From positions 147,256,233-147,320,232 of the forward strand of contig CM067359.1 in assembly GCA_034401795.1 (NCBI GenBank): a stretch of DNA of 64,000 nt. The letters run 5' to 3'. A program made the translations under genes and the position numbers. This DNA is from Chaetoderma sp. LZ-2023a (Eukaryota > Mollusca > Caudofoveata > Chaetodermatida > Chaetodermatidae). This document shows positions 33,740 through 49,772 of this stretch, in pieces. Below the pieces are notes generated by a model, which was not told the origin of the DNA, made no database searches, and saw only the letters and a list, made by a program, of their open reading frames with translations. Each line of letters opens with the position of its first letter. Position 1 is the first letter of the stretch.

Positions 33740-34270
33740 GCATTACAATAATAAAATAATAATCTCCGTTATGCAAATTGTCTAAGGATTTTCCGTATAA
33801 AGGCGCACAATTTTGTTAGGACCGACAAGTTTGTATTCGAGAGCAGTTGTCCGAATTTGTAGTGGTTTTGTCGGTTATGATAATATTTTGGAAGAAATAA
33901 TTTTCTGTCATCACAGAAAAAGTCGCATAAGAATAGGTAATGATGCTCATCCCCAATATCGTGCTTTTCGCATAGGCTACATATTACTTTTTCGCTGTGT
34001 AAGCCATCCTATCTTCCCTTTTCTATAGGTAACTTATGATTACAAGTTCGAAATTTGACTAAAGTTCTTCTGTTTAATTTATTTAGCTTTCTGAGATAAG
34101 GCTCTAATCTTTGTTCAGTTTTGAACATATTATATATTTTGGCTTTAGGCAAGGTGATAATTTGGCCTGCCCAAGTTTGTATGTACTGGGCCTTAAGTAC
34201 ATGTTTCAAATATCGCATATTAGAATTTGTTATGGTCGGCGTTTCCCAGAGGTGAGCCATTCCCACATTT
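33740..34270 (-). pseudogene. LINE ORF2 C-terminal fragment
   Basis: The minus-strand frame 34009-34266 reads KAKIYNMFKTEQRLEPYLRK and TLVKFRTCNHKLPIEKGR, a C-terminal pattern common in CR1/L2-type and related LINEs. After a shift it continues in another frame as ICSLCEKHDIGDEHHYLFLC, a zinc element, and ends near 33785. TATTATTTTATTATTGTAATG then looks like its 3' UTR. The upstream reverse transcriptase is absent. The (TAG)n tail of LINE copy 2 abuts its 3' end. Confidence 0.7.
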
Positions 34271-35200
34271 TCACGTATACATTTAACTGTGGTCAGCCAT
34301 TTTTATTCTGTATTGTTTTTGGTAAAGTCATTGTAGATATACTTGTATTGTAAAGATGATAGCTATGTTTCTTTGCCGTCCAGGAGTTTTTCCTAAAAAA
34401 TTAATTAATTAATAATTCATAGTAATTTCTAATGGGATTTGTCCTAGCTCTCCATATACCATGTAACTAGGCGTTGTTTTTGCAATATTTAATATCCGCT
34501 TATAGAAGTGTAGCTGCATTTTTTCTATTGAAGTAAGATTTTCTACAACCTGTCATATGATCTCAGTTATATTCAGGTTAAACTGATTAGCCACTACTTC
34601 ATACAGGTAAAATACTGTCTAATCTTAAACCAATTTGACTGAAAGACGTTGTTTCCACAGACAAAATCTACATTCAGCTACACGAATTTCAAAATAGTCA
34701 GTAGACATCATGTTGGGACCTTGGAAACCAGCAGTGTATTTTGAAATCATTTTGATCGAAACTCGTTGTTTCGACCCGAAACAGTGACTCAAATATAATG
34801 TTTTCAAAAGGATCAATAATGAATTAATAGTAGCGAGTTAATCGCTATGCATCGGCGACTATAGAGAATTCTATTCATACCGCTTACGAAACTATATTCA
34901 AGTTTGCTTTTGTTATATTCGAGTACGCGGTATACCTGCACGCGTACACAGTTGACACATGGCGGAGTGCGAAGTTCCAAGTTAAACGCTCCAAGATTTA
35001 GTAAATGCGTTTTCTCAAATAATCCCAATGCATTTCCATTTTTACCGGTGGTATTTTATTTAATATTGTATGAAATTACCGATACATATCATTTGTTATT
35101 TCCATTTCCCATTCCTTTAAGTTTGAATGGTAAAGCTTATCCGTGTATGCATATAATGCATCAGATTGTCGCAAAATGGACGACATCTTTCATGGGAGTC
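34271..35200. other. No gene seen
   Basis: AT-rich. At 34620-34810 there are worn inverted pieces (CCAATTTGACTGAAAGACG, TTGAAATCATTTTGATCGAA) related to the P2 palindrome. No gene seen. Confidence 0.4.
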
Positions 35201-35316
35201 TAACTCTGCATATGCTGAATGTTTTGAAAGCAATGTGACTGAAGGTTGTTGGTGGCTAAGCCACCAACACCCTTCAGTCAAATTGTTTTCAAAATATGCA
35301 GCAGGTCCAGAGTTAT
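35201..35316. repeat. P2 palindrome copy
   Basis: TAACTCTGCATATGCTGAA and TGTGACTGAAGGTTGTTGGT on the left face ACCAACACCCTTCAGTCAAA and GCAGCAGGTCCAGAGTTA on the right around GGCTAAGCC. The second copy, with the same ends, is at 58876-58995. Confidence 0.85.
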
Positions 35317-35734
35317 TGCCCATTGAAATTATTGTCTGGTGGATTTAACAGTTAATAAAGATGAGAATATCACCAGGATGAATGGGTTGATTTTACTTAT
35401 GATTACGTCTCCATGTAGAGGAGGATGTAATGCTAGGAAGATAACATACTGCATGATGATTTCGTCAGAATTGTGCGGTCTGTTTGGCTATCAAGAAGGC
35501 AGATACAATTACTTTTTTAAATTACATACAAGTATTTAAAGTTGCTATGAATTTGAGTTCAGAAATATACTTAGTCCTTCCGTGGTTATGCAGGCTATGA
35601 CCCAAAGTTCGCATTTTCTCTCTACCAAGAAATATGAGCTAAAACGATGACACAAGATCCACGTGTGCATCTCGAAAATTATTCAATGCAGAGATTCCCA
35701 CGTACCCAAGACCCAATGGCCCTTTCCAGTTTAT

Positions 35735-36115
35735 CCATCAATCATATGAGGTCATAATGAACTACGTGAGGTGTATGATGACGTCATAATCAATGGCGTT
35801 ATGTATGACATAATTACACGCGTCACGAACACCTAATTGGTGACCGGCTAAAGCGTTGTTGCGCGAATTTTATGTCTTTACTAATTTAATAAACATGCTG
35901 TTGAATATTTTGAAATTAATTTGAATGGGCGTTGCTGCTGGCATTGGCAGCAACAGAACCCAGTCAAATTAGTTTCAAAATATTCAACAGCATACCTGTA
36001 CATTTTGCTGAAAATTGATAGTCAGAGAGTTCAGGAATCGATCGATTCAAACACGTGTGGGTGGACCTTAGCTAGAGATGGGCGGAGCATATAGCTAAAT
36101 CTTGAAAGGTCCATT
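35735..36115 (-). repeat. P1 repeat copy with intact palindrome, minus orientation
   Basis: TGACGTCATAATCAATGGCG with neighbouring CRE-like half-sites, AACATGCTGTTGAATATTTT, core GAATGGGCGTTGCTGCTGG facing GCAGCAACAGAACCCAGTCA, GATCGATTCAAACACG, and the head TTAGCTAGAGATGGGCGGAG. Confidence 0.85.
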
Positions 36116-36829
36116 GCTGAAAATGTACTAGAGATCTGCTGAGCTTCAAGTGATATCGTTTTAAACGTTAGGAGAAAGAACAGTTCAAGCATTACTAACA
36201 AACATTTCATACGTAAGATATCGTGGTCTCGGAGAAGATTTCTCATAAACAATGACTCGATGGATCACATGTAAACTCCATATCAAATCAAGCCAATATA
36301 ATTGGATTCAAGGAGATGACGACGGTTAATTTTGAAAGAAACCCATTTTTGTTTCAAGGGCGGCTAATTTCTGCCCAAAAAACGGACGATAAGATATGTC
36401 TTACATTACAAGTGCATTGAATTTGTGTGAGTTCATGCGTGGAGAGATAAAAGAAATCTGTTAACTATGACACCATATACCTGTAACCACGCCCATCCCA
36501 CCCAATCTTAGGTAATCTTGAGCTTATGGGATGACACGGGATATCTTCTAATATGATTATTCAACTTCTCTGATCGAAGGGAGTTCACTTCTGTCAAAAC
36601 AAAGACGGGTAATTTTGAACTATAATGGATAATCTTAATATATGACAACAAAATCAACAACCGGGATCACAGGACCATCCTGGACAAGAATGGCGTTGAT
36701 CAGATACAACTTAGACGCAACGGAAAATTAATATCAATGCAACTGACAAGCGGTACCGCGGGTTGACCAGAAAGTAGAAGAGGAGGAAGAAAAGTAAGTG
36801 AAAGAAGAAGAACGATCCGAAGTAATAGA
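36116..36829. other. No gene seen
   Basis: Non-coding by eye. The purine-rich patch at about 36765-36815 has no recognised origin. Confidence 0.4.
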
Positions 36830-37600
36830 GGGTTCTATTTCTAGCTATTCCCGCCCCTTTCTAGCTAATCTCCGCCCACACGCTACGCGTTTTGGGATCG
36901 CTGCATATAATGTGTACCCTTAATTCTCAGAATCCTACAGGTAATTTGTTATGTAATTTGGAATTTTACAGGTAATTTGTTGAATATTTTGATACTAATG
37001 TAGCTTTCCAGAGTATGACGTCATATGACGTCATAATGAGCTAAGCGGCGTGTAGGATGGCGTCATAATCACTACGTCATAAAGGATTCTACACAGCCCG
37101 TCTTTTTAACTCTTAAAACTCCAGCACGTTGTAAGAATTGTATGTCTCTACTATTTAATAAACATGTTGTTGAATATTTTGAAACTAATTTGGCTGGGTG
37201 GTGTTGCTGCCTATGGCAGCAACAGCGTCCATTCAAATTAGTTTCAAAATATTCAACAGCATATCTGTACAGTTTTCTGGAAATTGATAGTCAGGAAGTT
37301 CAGAGATTGATCGATTCCAACACGGGCGAGGTACGGGTGGAGCTTAGCTAGAGATGGGCAGGGCATAGCTGAAAATGGAAAGGTCCATTGACTGGATGCT
37401 GTTGTTGCCTATGGCGACACCCAGTCAAATTATGCTCCCAATTCTCAGGAGAATGTCAATGAAAAAGTAAATCCATTTAAGAAATGCAGTTCCTACACTT
37501 TACGGACTATTCCATCTTCATGGCTGAGTATTTCTGTCAATTACATGTAATGTAATTGATGATATGACGTCATATACTTGATCAACAGAACGTCACAATC
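36830..37600. repeat. Cluster of three P1 copies
   Basis: 36830-37000 (+): head, ACAGGTAATTTGTTGAATAT and the start of the core, then it breaks into the next copy. 37005-37385 (-): nearly complete, with TATGACGTCATAATGAGC, perfect core arms (GGTGTTGCTGCC / GGCAGCAACAGC), GATTGATCGATTCC, head TTAGCTAGAGATGGGCAG. 37390-37600 (+): core CTGGATGCTGTTGTTGCC, worn tail, TGACGTCATATACTTGATC. Confidence 0.8.
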
Positions 37601-37770
37601 CTACATTATGGAAATAAACGGTGGTGGTTCTATTATTACGTCATATACGATACTCGACAGATGGATTTATCAATTGTAATTGCATGCAGATTAATCATGA
37701 TCTGTATTGCTAAGCACAGTACGGCCATGGTATTTGCGCTGTGGGATAAATTATAATTTTGTTTCCAAAG

Positions 37771-37806
37771 GGATGATGATGATGATGATGATGATGATAA
37801 TGATGA
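37771..37806. repeat. (GAT)n microsatellite
   Basis: Short GAT/GAC run. Confidence 0.9.
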
Positions 37807-37892
37807 CACTGTGTCTAGTCCACAGCCCTCAGCTCTAACAGGTTATTTTTTATATTAAGTCAGTCCTGTTTAATAGTAGTAATGGGTTGGTA

Positions 37893-38106
37893 TAACCACG
37901 CTTTTTGATAGGCTTTCGCATGTTACGCGATTTCGGGTGGGTGGGCCTTAATTGACAATATATGAAGTGCCAAAATTGGACGCGTGCTCGTGGGCGTTCT
38001 TGTACAAACCCGCCACGGGTCCCATTTTGGCACTCCATATATAGACAATTAAGCCCCACCCACTCGAAATCACGTGACTTGTGAAAGCCAATCAAAAGGC
38101 GTGTCT
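37893..38106. repeat. Foldback MITE with ~85-bp arms
   Basis: The left arm CACGCTTTTTGATAGGCTTT, GTTACGCGATTTCGGGTGGG, TTAATTGACAATATATGAAG, TGCCAAAATTGG is mirrored on the right (minus strand: CACGCCTTTTGATTGGCTTT, AGTCACGTGATTTCGAGTGG, TTAATTGTCTATATATGGAG, TGCCAAAATGGG). The spacer is about 40 bp. No coding capacity. Superfamily unknown. Confidence 0.88.
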
Positions 38107-38229
38107 ATCGCACCCCTGCGGTTAGTGCCATGATGATCTAGATGTGAGAAAGACAGGTCTAATTACTGATTTTTTTAAATGGTCACTTTGGTCTTATACT
38201 ATTTTTTCTAAGATATTATAAAATACACT

Positions 38230-38469
38230 CTAAAATATATGTTTTCGTTGTTTGCTCTTCCTCTTCTTGCGAATCCTGTAAATGCGATGATATAAGCATA
38301 AAATATATAGCATGTTACACTGACACAGTACCACTACCAACAGTAGAAAAATTATAAGATCCATTACTAATAGTAGTAGTTCTAACAATACTATAAGTAT
38401 AATGAAAACATCCATCACTACTAGTACACAGACATGTTCACTATAACTCTCTCTGTCAGAGAAATGATG
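38230..38469. other. No gene seen
   Basis: Minus-strand 87-codon frame of Leu/Ile/Val over a TAG/TAA-rich stretch. Compositional, not convincing as a gene. Confidence 0.4.
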
Positions 38470-38690
38470 TCCCTGATTCCAGGTCCCATTCACGCCATTC
38501 TAGGCTGGTTTTATTTCAGTCTAATATTGGTAACTTCCCCAGTTTTTACACTGGTACGCAGTTATACTGCTGGATGGAGAGAGGCGACGAGGAGCGAAGG
38601 AGATTGACCTATTTTCCAGAGATTGTCAGTTGGCCTAACGGAGACGCGATCCCGGGGTCGCCGGTTTCACAACTCTGCTCGTTACTGCCT
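38470..38690 (-). repeat. tRNA-derived SINE, minus orientation
   Basis: Third SINE copy. The tail (GATTCCAGGTCCCATTCACG, CTAGGCTGGTTTTATTTCAG) matches the other two. The body has AGAGAGGCGACGAGGAGCG and the B-box-like GCGATCCCGGGGTCGCC. Confidence 0.75.
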
Positions 38691-38980
38691 GAGGATGCAT
38701 GCATGCCGCTGAAGAAAGATATTCATATTTTAATAGCACTCTGTCGATAAATTTCTTCAGTATCTGAATGCCACCATGCTTTACTTTTCAACCTATCAGA
38801 AATGTGTGTGTTTCCCTCGGTATAGCATCTAACCTCAATCAATCATATAGGGCCCGTCTATAGGTTTGACAGTGTATTTTATGAGCAACCATACGGGTAA
38901 GCGGTTTACTATTTTGAAAATAATCTTACTAGATGCTATTGCTGCGTCAGGAAGCAACGGGCCCAATTCAAACGCAACAT
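38691..38980 (+). repeat. Second copy of the 2.4-kb dispersed repeat plus worn P1 core
   Basis: GCCGCTGAAGAAAGATATTC, TTTACTTTTCAACCTATCAG and TACGGGTAAGCGGTTTACTA follow the order seen at 2516-2730. It ends in a partial P1 core (CTTACTAGATGCTATTGCTG). Confidence 0.6.
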
Positions 38981-39029
38981 GATAAGTATGTATGTATGGT
39001 TACTGTATTCTGTGGCTGTAGCAGTAGAA

Positions 39030-39260
39030 ACCAGTATACAGCTGCAATCAGCCCTTCAACGCAACTGAGTGTACCGAGTCTTGAGGTCACCTCGTTGCAG
39101 GCTTAACAGATTTATACAATGACACCCTTTCCTGGCTTTATATTTGCTGACTCCCAGTAGGGTGAATTCCAAGGCTCTCTGTGCTGGTGTGTCTTCTGGC
39201 ATCCTTAGCACATGGCCGAACATGGTCCATATTTTCTGGGCGATGAGTATGCGTATGAAT
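39030..39260 (-). pseudogene. LINE ORF2 C-terminal fragment (FGHVLRMPEDTPAQRAL type)
   Basis: Minus-strand reading IWTMFGHVLRMPEDTPAQRA and, after worn sequence, RGDLKTRYTQLR. The W(F/L)GHVLRM...RAL pattern is the usual end of an invertebrate LINE ORF2. Only this end is left. The same 3' region (about 38988-39050) recurs at 59850-59910. Confidence 0.7.
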
Positions 39261-39484
39261 ATGAACACAATGAGCATTACATAATACAGAATGTGAAGTA
39301 TTTGCACATACATAACACCACACACATTATCGCTTATGGAAACAAAATGGCGGCGACCACTGCTCACCATTAAGGAGATATTAAAAAGCAAATATATCGG
39401 TGATACAAATAAATGAATGCAAGCGCCAGAAAGTGAATGTTATGGTCTCTATATAACAATAGACATTTCAGATAAGATTAGAAT

Positions 39485-39665
39485 CTCTTTAAATCCGATT
39501 GGTTCTTGAAATTGGGATTCTGGGAAATTTTGTATTCAAAGTAAGGAAATCTATCCAAACATGCGAGAAGTATTGGTGGCACTTGGTTAGAAATTGGCGG
39601 AGCATAGCTATAAGTGGGCGTGGCATGGCTAGAAATGGATCCTTCTATTGAGATATATTAGACAC
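39485..39665 (-). repeat. P1 repeat copy, head half, minus orientation
   Basis: AATTGGGATTCTGGGAAATT and AGAAATTGGCGGAGCATAGC, AGTGGGCGTGGCATGGCTAG are the P1 head in reverse. The core is lost. Confidence 0.7.
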
Positions 39666-39883
39666 CACATGCGCCATCAAAAAGTGGTTATCTAAGGCAT
39701 GTGGTCGTTTGCTACAAATCATTTGCAATGGTTTATTATGACAATAAATATTGGTGGTTCTTTACCAGAATGGCCACCTGTTTTCCATAAGCATTATTAT
39801 TCGACCTACAAAAGCAAGAGTCCACTTTGCACATGCTGTGTTGTAGGTTTACCTATCAAGTACATGTTATCTTTTCCATGCAG

Positions 39884-39943
39884 ATATCTCAGATGTCGAG
39901 ACAACCGACAGCGCAACAGACGAAACAGATAGCTCAGATTCAA
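39884..39943 (+). CDS. Small Asp/Ser/Thr-rich exon (candidate linker exon of the CAP gene)
   Basis: Sixty bases between an acceptor (ATCTTTTCCATGCAG ending 39883) and a donor (GTAAGA from 39944). In phase 1 it reads ISDVETTDSATDETDSSDS, with one residue split at each border. It enters and leaves in phase 1, so it can be skipped or included without changing frame. Phase and acidic, hydroxyl-rich composition fit a linker between the 15-kb exon 1a and the mucin-like exon at 62435. Being so short, it could be a chance match. Confidence 0.4.
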
Positions 39944-40144
39944 GTAAGAATGGCCCCAAATATCAATGCTTAAGGTTATCGTGACCCAATAAATAGATGC
40001 GAGCTGTATTTAATATGCAGACCATGGCTGAGAATATTCCATTATTACGATAGCACGTTTCATCAAATTATAAGCACCACGTTTAATAAAGATCTGTGCA
40101 ATCTTCGGCTTAACATCTTTGGTAAAAAAGAAGACATAGACTTA

Positions 40145-40540
40145 ATAAATGGTCCTCTTTCTAGCTATGCCCGCCCATTTCTAGCTACTGTCCGCCCACA
40201 TTGTATAAGCGGTTGAATTGGTTCTAACACGCTGAACACTGAATTCGCAAAATCTCAATTTCAAGGTAACTATAGAGGTAGACGGTTGAATGGTTAGAAA
40301 CTATATTAACTGGGACCTGTTGCTGCCAATGGCAACAGCTCTCAGTCAAATTAGTTTCAGAATACAGACTGTTTATTAAGTTGTGAATTCACCAAAGAGA
40401 CAATTCAGATGTTTACTTTCGGACCTTTGACACATCCGTGGTGGATCTTTTAATTGTGATGTCACCTACCAAGTGACGTATTATAATTATGACATCAAAT
40501 ACTTGAGTGACAGATCGCATCATTTTCATCAAATGGTAAC
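40145..40540 (+). repeat. P1 repeat copy
   Basis: Head TTTCTAGCTATGCCCGCCC, AAAATCTCAATTTCAAGGTA, core CTGGGACCTGTTGCTGCC facing GGCAACAGCTCTCAGTCAAA, a worn middle, and GTGACGTATTATAATTATGA, GAGTGACAGATCGCATC. Confidence 0.82.
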
Positions 40541-41475
40541 TGTCACATTTATTTAGAATCTATTTTCTCGGGGTGGGGGGGGGGGGGGGTGAACATCTTC
40601 AGTAGAAAATTAGAATATTCATAACAGGCCACATGTGAGTTGGGTTGCCATCTCTCTTGGACTCCGATACTTAATAATATCTGTGGTCTATGACATCATC
40701 AATTGGCAAACTTGGTGTGTGCTGTTCTTGTTAGCTGTATAAACATCTACTGCATGCGTTGCGTGCAATATCTATGCCTTACTTCTAACAGAATCACAGT
40801 GTGTTTACATGTGATTAACGTCATGTATGACAAGTCATATGTATTGCGGGGATCAGTTTATATTCAGTACTAGCCATGTACAGACTGCTAATATAAAAAA
40901 GGAGGAAATGCTTTCCACATCATTTATGCATAGGTCTCTCTCCTGCACTCACCCACGAAAAAAGCATATTTTGCAGCCATTTTTAACTAGGTAGCCCGTA
41001 CAAACGACTTTTGATCTGTACACAGTGAATACAATTGGATGTCAATGATGTCTGGATAAATTTGATGATGATGATGCTATACCACACTATTTTTGGACAC
41101 GAAAAATATCGGGGTGCTCATGTATGTAAACTATAAATCTGATCAGATGACAGAATTTACTTAACAACTACAGCTACTTATGAACAAATCTACTATAGCA
41201 TTACCTCATGATGTCTTGTAAAATACCTTTACTCATGTTAATGTCCTTCAGGAGTATATAATGCCATATGTACATCTGCTCACAGGACACTTATACTAAC
41301 CCTAAGCAAATTTACTTGTGCGTGCACCATAGATATAGTATATATTCACTAGATTACTCATGGACATACCCTCGCCATGGGACCAGTTGTCGCGACCGCT
41401 GGATGCCTTAGAGTTCAGTAAACTCGCAATTGTGCATGCTCGGGTATTCACTGACTGACTCACGCAGATGATCAG
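40541..41475. other. No gene seen; 15-base G run
   Basis: Apart from a G run at 40575-40589, this is unremarkable non-coding DNA. Confidence 0.4.
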
Positions 41476-42227
<752 letters not shown>

Positions 42228-42634
42228 AGTGAAGGGTCCCACTGGGAGATATTGTTATGCAAATGAGCTCTTGACCTATTTAAATACTGTGTTCTGATTG
42301 GTGTTCTGAATGAGTGGGTGGAGGCTATTGTTCTAAATGAGCTGGAGGATGCTGTGAGCTATTGTTCTAAATGAGCGGGTGGAGGCTGTGCACCATTGCT
42401 CTAAATGTCCGGCTACATGCTCTTCTGTGTTCGCCAAATGACATTTGTGTGTTAATGCATAGATTAATGTGTTTAAAAAAAATAGGTATTGATATGCATG
42501 AGTAATGATGAGCGTGTTATGGCTGATCATGTTTAACGTATTAATTAGGTGGGCGACGGCGCCCCCCCCCCCACTCGTGGTTGAATTAAAAAGTAGAATA
42601 TTTTGAAACTAAGTGGCTTCCTATGTCATCGAAT
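42228..42634 (+). repeat. Polinton left terminal inverted repeat
   Basis: Pairs with the right end through TTAATTAGGTGGGCGACGG, CCCCCACTCGTGGTTGAATT and AGTGGCTTCCTATGTCATCG. It contains several CTATTGTTCTAAATGAGC-type units. Confidence 0.85.
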
Positions 42635-42639
42635 ATGAC

Positions 42640-42945
42640 TATTCAATAATGGCATACTGTATGAACAATAGTCACATATGAATTGCAGGTGACCGGCTGT
42701 GTGCTATTGTTCTCCTGTTAAAATGATTAATGCAACATTTGACCCTATCTCAACCAATCAGGATTTAGAACAATAGCATCCAGTGGCCACCTGCATGAAC
42801 AATAGCTCACAGCCATGTCATTTAGAATGATAGTGTCCAGCCCCCACTTATGAACAAAAGCACACAGCTAACACTTATGAACAATAGTGCACACCTGCAT
42901 GAACAATAGCACACGTTGGCCACCTGCATGAACAAAATGGGTTCT
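42640..42945 (+). repeat. Cluster of CTATTGTTC-type short repeats (inverted sense)
   Basis: About eight units of GAACAATAG(C/T) with CACCTGCATGAACAATAGC as the longest form, most facing right, next to the left terminal repeat. The same unit recurs at 48425-48625 and inside both terminal repeats. Confidence 0.75.
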
Positions 42946-43199
42946 AGTTCGTATAAAAGCAATATGATTTAACATAAATGCATGTATCAACTGCTACATG
43001 CTATAAAATTGATTGAAGACGTTAATAGAATTGTCTTAAAATAAATAATGAGAGTTTAATGTGTAAAGAAGACGTCAATATATAGTGAAGTTATTCTCTC
43101 GATACTAATCTTGTTTCTTAAAGAAAGTAGTGAACTATATTTGACCATTTAGAATTAGGATATTGATTTATTTATACAATTAAGGATGATAAACTCAAT

Positions 43200-44265
43200 G
43201 AACAAGAGAATGCTATTAATGCGACCTTGCAGCAGATGGCCAACGAGGATCTCATGGCATTAAACAATAACACTACACAACGCATGTATCGGACACCATG
43301 TGAAAGCATACTTGACCATGCTCATCAAGTAGCTATCTTCGATCAAACAGAACAACGCGTCGCACAAAATAAGACTAGTGTCTACATGGCGAACTTTATG
43401 CGGCAAATATCATCATGTATTCCGCTTACTAATGGTGATCTTAATCAATATTTGTAGCATGTTGACACTGAGCTATTGAGCAATAATGGACAATTTCTAT
43501 TAGATCTGTTGGATAATGACAGCGTACCCACTCCTAACGACATCGCGGTCGACGCGAATATTATGCAGTAAATATCTGACTGTTTACCGCATGCTGACAT
43601 ATCTTCTTCTACCCAACCTCAGTTCGTTGATGTATTAGATGTAAATGTAGCTACACGACAAGTGCCTATCTTTGATCAAACAGAACAACGAATTGCACAA
43701 TATGTGACTAGCACCATCGTTACGAATATTATGCATCAAATATCTGCACACATTCCATTAACTAATAATGATCATAATCAATATTTGTTACGTGATGACA
43801 CGATCTATCAATCAATAATGATCAATTCCTCTTATATAATGACGTTGCATATGCTCCTATCTAACCTCAGGTAGCTGGTCTGATCGATTATTCAGACTAT
43901 ATAATGTCGAAGACTATGTGTAAGTTCCGTAGTAAAAAATATCATATTGACAGTACTGAATATAGCATATCATTTAAGAAATGTCCTATTGCTGATTCGC
44001 CATTAACTCATTCAGAGTTTATAACATGCAGTGTTCAAACTCTGCTCGATACATATAGCGCCTATAGCAATGTTCAATCAAATGACCATGTAAGAATTGA
44101 GATCATTCATTTGGTGTTGGATATGCCTATCATGATGGATTTTATGACGTGGAATAAAATTACAGTGGATCAAATTTTGGATTCGATTCAAAAACTAATT
44201 CAGTCAAACACTAACTGCAAGCTATCAGATAGTTTTGAGTTTCATGTTTTTTTGCGTTGAGGACC
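43200..44265 (+). pseudogene. Polinton region with an internally repeated, unrecognised protein
   Basis: Part of the Polinton fossil. A roughly 40-residue block (FDQTEQRVAQ, then IPLTNGDLNQYL) occurs at about 43.3 kb and again at about 43.7 kb (FDQTEQRIAQ, IPLTNNDHNQYL). No family recognised. It precedes the polymerase and could be an accessory protein of this lineage. Confidence 0.5.
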
Positions 44266-44489
44266 ACAACTCTGACAGTCAGCATGATATTCACCGCGGT
44301 GCGATCCATCATAAGCATTTAAATCTGTTAAATATACATTGCGATGATAAAGACGAGAAGAAGTGAGTAAAAAAAATGTATTATATCCGTCCGTGCAGAA
44401 TATCCATTCTGTTTTGCAGCCGGTATATATCTAGACATACAATTTATCGAGAACACTAAAAATCAGATCACTAAACAGGAATGGAACAA

Positions 44490-47960
<3,471 letters not shown>

Positions 47961-48005
47961 AAATATAAATAGTGACGTTGTACTTTATCAGTCAGTTCTT
48001 AAACA

Positions 48006-48290
48006 ATGTCAGGGTTAACCAAAGATGACGAAGCCGCACTCACTGCATGCTCTATGATAGCATATGTCGCTAGTCGGTCTAACGATGATAAGGATAAGAT
48101 GCATGTATTGATTATGATGAGTATGCGATGGGTTTTAAGCGATGGTATAATTAACTATGGGAGGATTTCGATCATGACTCAAATTAGTACATTGTTATTA
48201 CCGGAATATGGAATAGACATTGACCAATGGCTGCGAGTATTATTATTACAAAATCTCATTAGAAACTTCATTAGAAACCTTATTAGTTGA
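48006..48290 (+). pseudogene. Small unrecognised Polinton frame
   Basis: A 94-codon frame after the polymerase (MSGLTKDDEAALTACSMIAY at the start), helical in appearance with repeated Asn/Ile near its end. Not recognised. Placement suggests a small lineage-specific Polinton protein. Confidence 0.4.
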
Positions 48291-48424
48291 CAATATCTAA
48301 TATTTGTGATATCATCTTCATAATGTACTACTGAACCATGGTCACTATCGTTAACATGAACGTCGTTCTCAGACACGTGAGAACATTAGAATGCATCTGC
48401 CATGTTCATGTACATTCACGTTAT

Positions 48425-48625
48425 TATTCATAAGTGTATGCTGCATGCTATTGTTCATGCAGACGGCCTCTGGATGCTATTGTTGATGCGTGTAGTCACC
48501 ATTGTTCATGGGTGTCAGCTACACGCTATTTTTCTAAATGTGCATCTGTGCACTATTGTTCTAAATGGTTGTCTGTGTGCTATTGTTCATGCAGGTGGCC
48601 ACTTGACGCTATTGTTTCCAATGAG
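48425..48625 (+). repeat. Internal cluster of CTATTGTTC-type repeats
   Basis: About eight units of GCTATTGTTCATGCAG or GCTATTGTTCTAAATG, direct sense, in the middle of the Polinton between the polymerase and the later genes. Related to 42640-42945 and to the terminal repeats. Confidence 0.75.
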
Positions 48626-49772
48626 ATATAAATGATGTTGTCTCGCATGTCGCATCTATTGCTTTCAATCATTTATAATGTCGACTGATCAATGTTCAAA
48701 GTATTTAAAGCAATCATCATATTGGTGCGACCTCGGAAATTTGCGCATAGCGAGAACGATTCGATTTGATGAAAAGTCGTGTATCGATCTGTTTCATCCT
48801 GATGGTTATCCTACTAAACGTGGTGTATATATAAGCATCGTTTAGACAACTGGTGCATATAATTCCTGATCTTGAAGAGAAAGTACGTCATGCACACAAA
48901 AGGTAGGGCATACAATTTACATATTCACTGGCCTCTTCTGTTCACATATCTATCAGCGATGATTTTCCTTGCATTGACATATGTTACTTTTCTGCTCTGA
49001 CGTAGCTCCATGAGCTATGCCTAATGAATTGTACCTGTCAGATGCTGAGTGTGAAGTTTTGAAACTGAACGCTGACTCGCTGTTATCCGCATTGCCTACC
49101 TTTAATGGTAAAACAGAACAGAACTCTGCAGAGATGTTTTCCACATTACCTCTGAGCCTTTACATTATACAGTAATCTGAACACGTCTGACATTTTACCT
49201 ACTACGTCAACTAGCGATACTGATGATCCAGTATTGTCAATGGACATTTTGCCGGATACTATAGATGCTATATACCTCGACGACATGTGTGTCGATGGTG
49301 AACTAAATCTTGACGCCATTGATACTGATGATGAACTAAATCATGATGATATGAAATTATGCCAGTATTGTTAGAGTATTTATCATGCATGGCATTATTT
49401 CCCTTCACCTAATGAGTGCGAGAACAGCGATTACTCATGCATATGTTGTCTACAAAGATACGAAAGCTAGTGGTACAAAATTGTTATGGTTGCAGCATGA
49501 ATCATTCGAGTCAGCATCAACATTCGTGTTTAGGTATTCATTTAAACTTTAATCCAATTGACAATCTTAAACTGTATATTGAAGAAGCATTGCAAGAAAT
49601 GTGCGAAGATGAATATCGTTAAAACTTAACAAACATTACGTTTTATATGAACATATTTCTGATCGTACCGTTTGTGCATGATGTCATGGTTACGGTACAT
49701 CATCGATATAATATACGATAAACAACTGTTAATGCCATAATATTGATGCCTATAATTAATAGATTGGGCTTA

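Noticed and set aside
38230-38493. Leu/Ile/Val-rich minus-strand frame resembling a membrane segment
   Set aside because: Caused by TAG/TAA-rich low-complexity DNA; no start context or homology.
48425-48635. CRISPR-like spaced short repeats in the Polinton
   Set aside because: Units are irregularly spaced, degenerate and in an animal genome; better described as element-specific short repeats.
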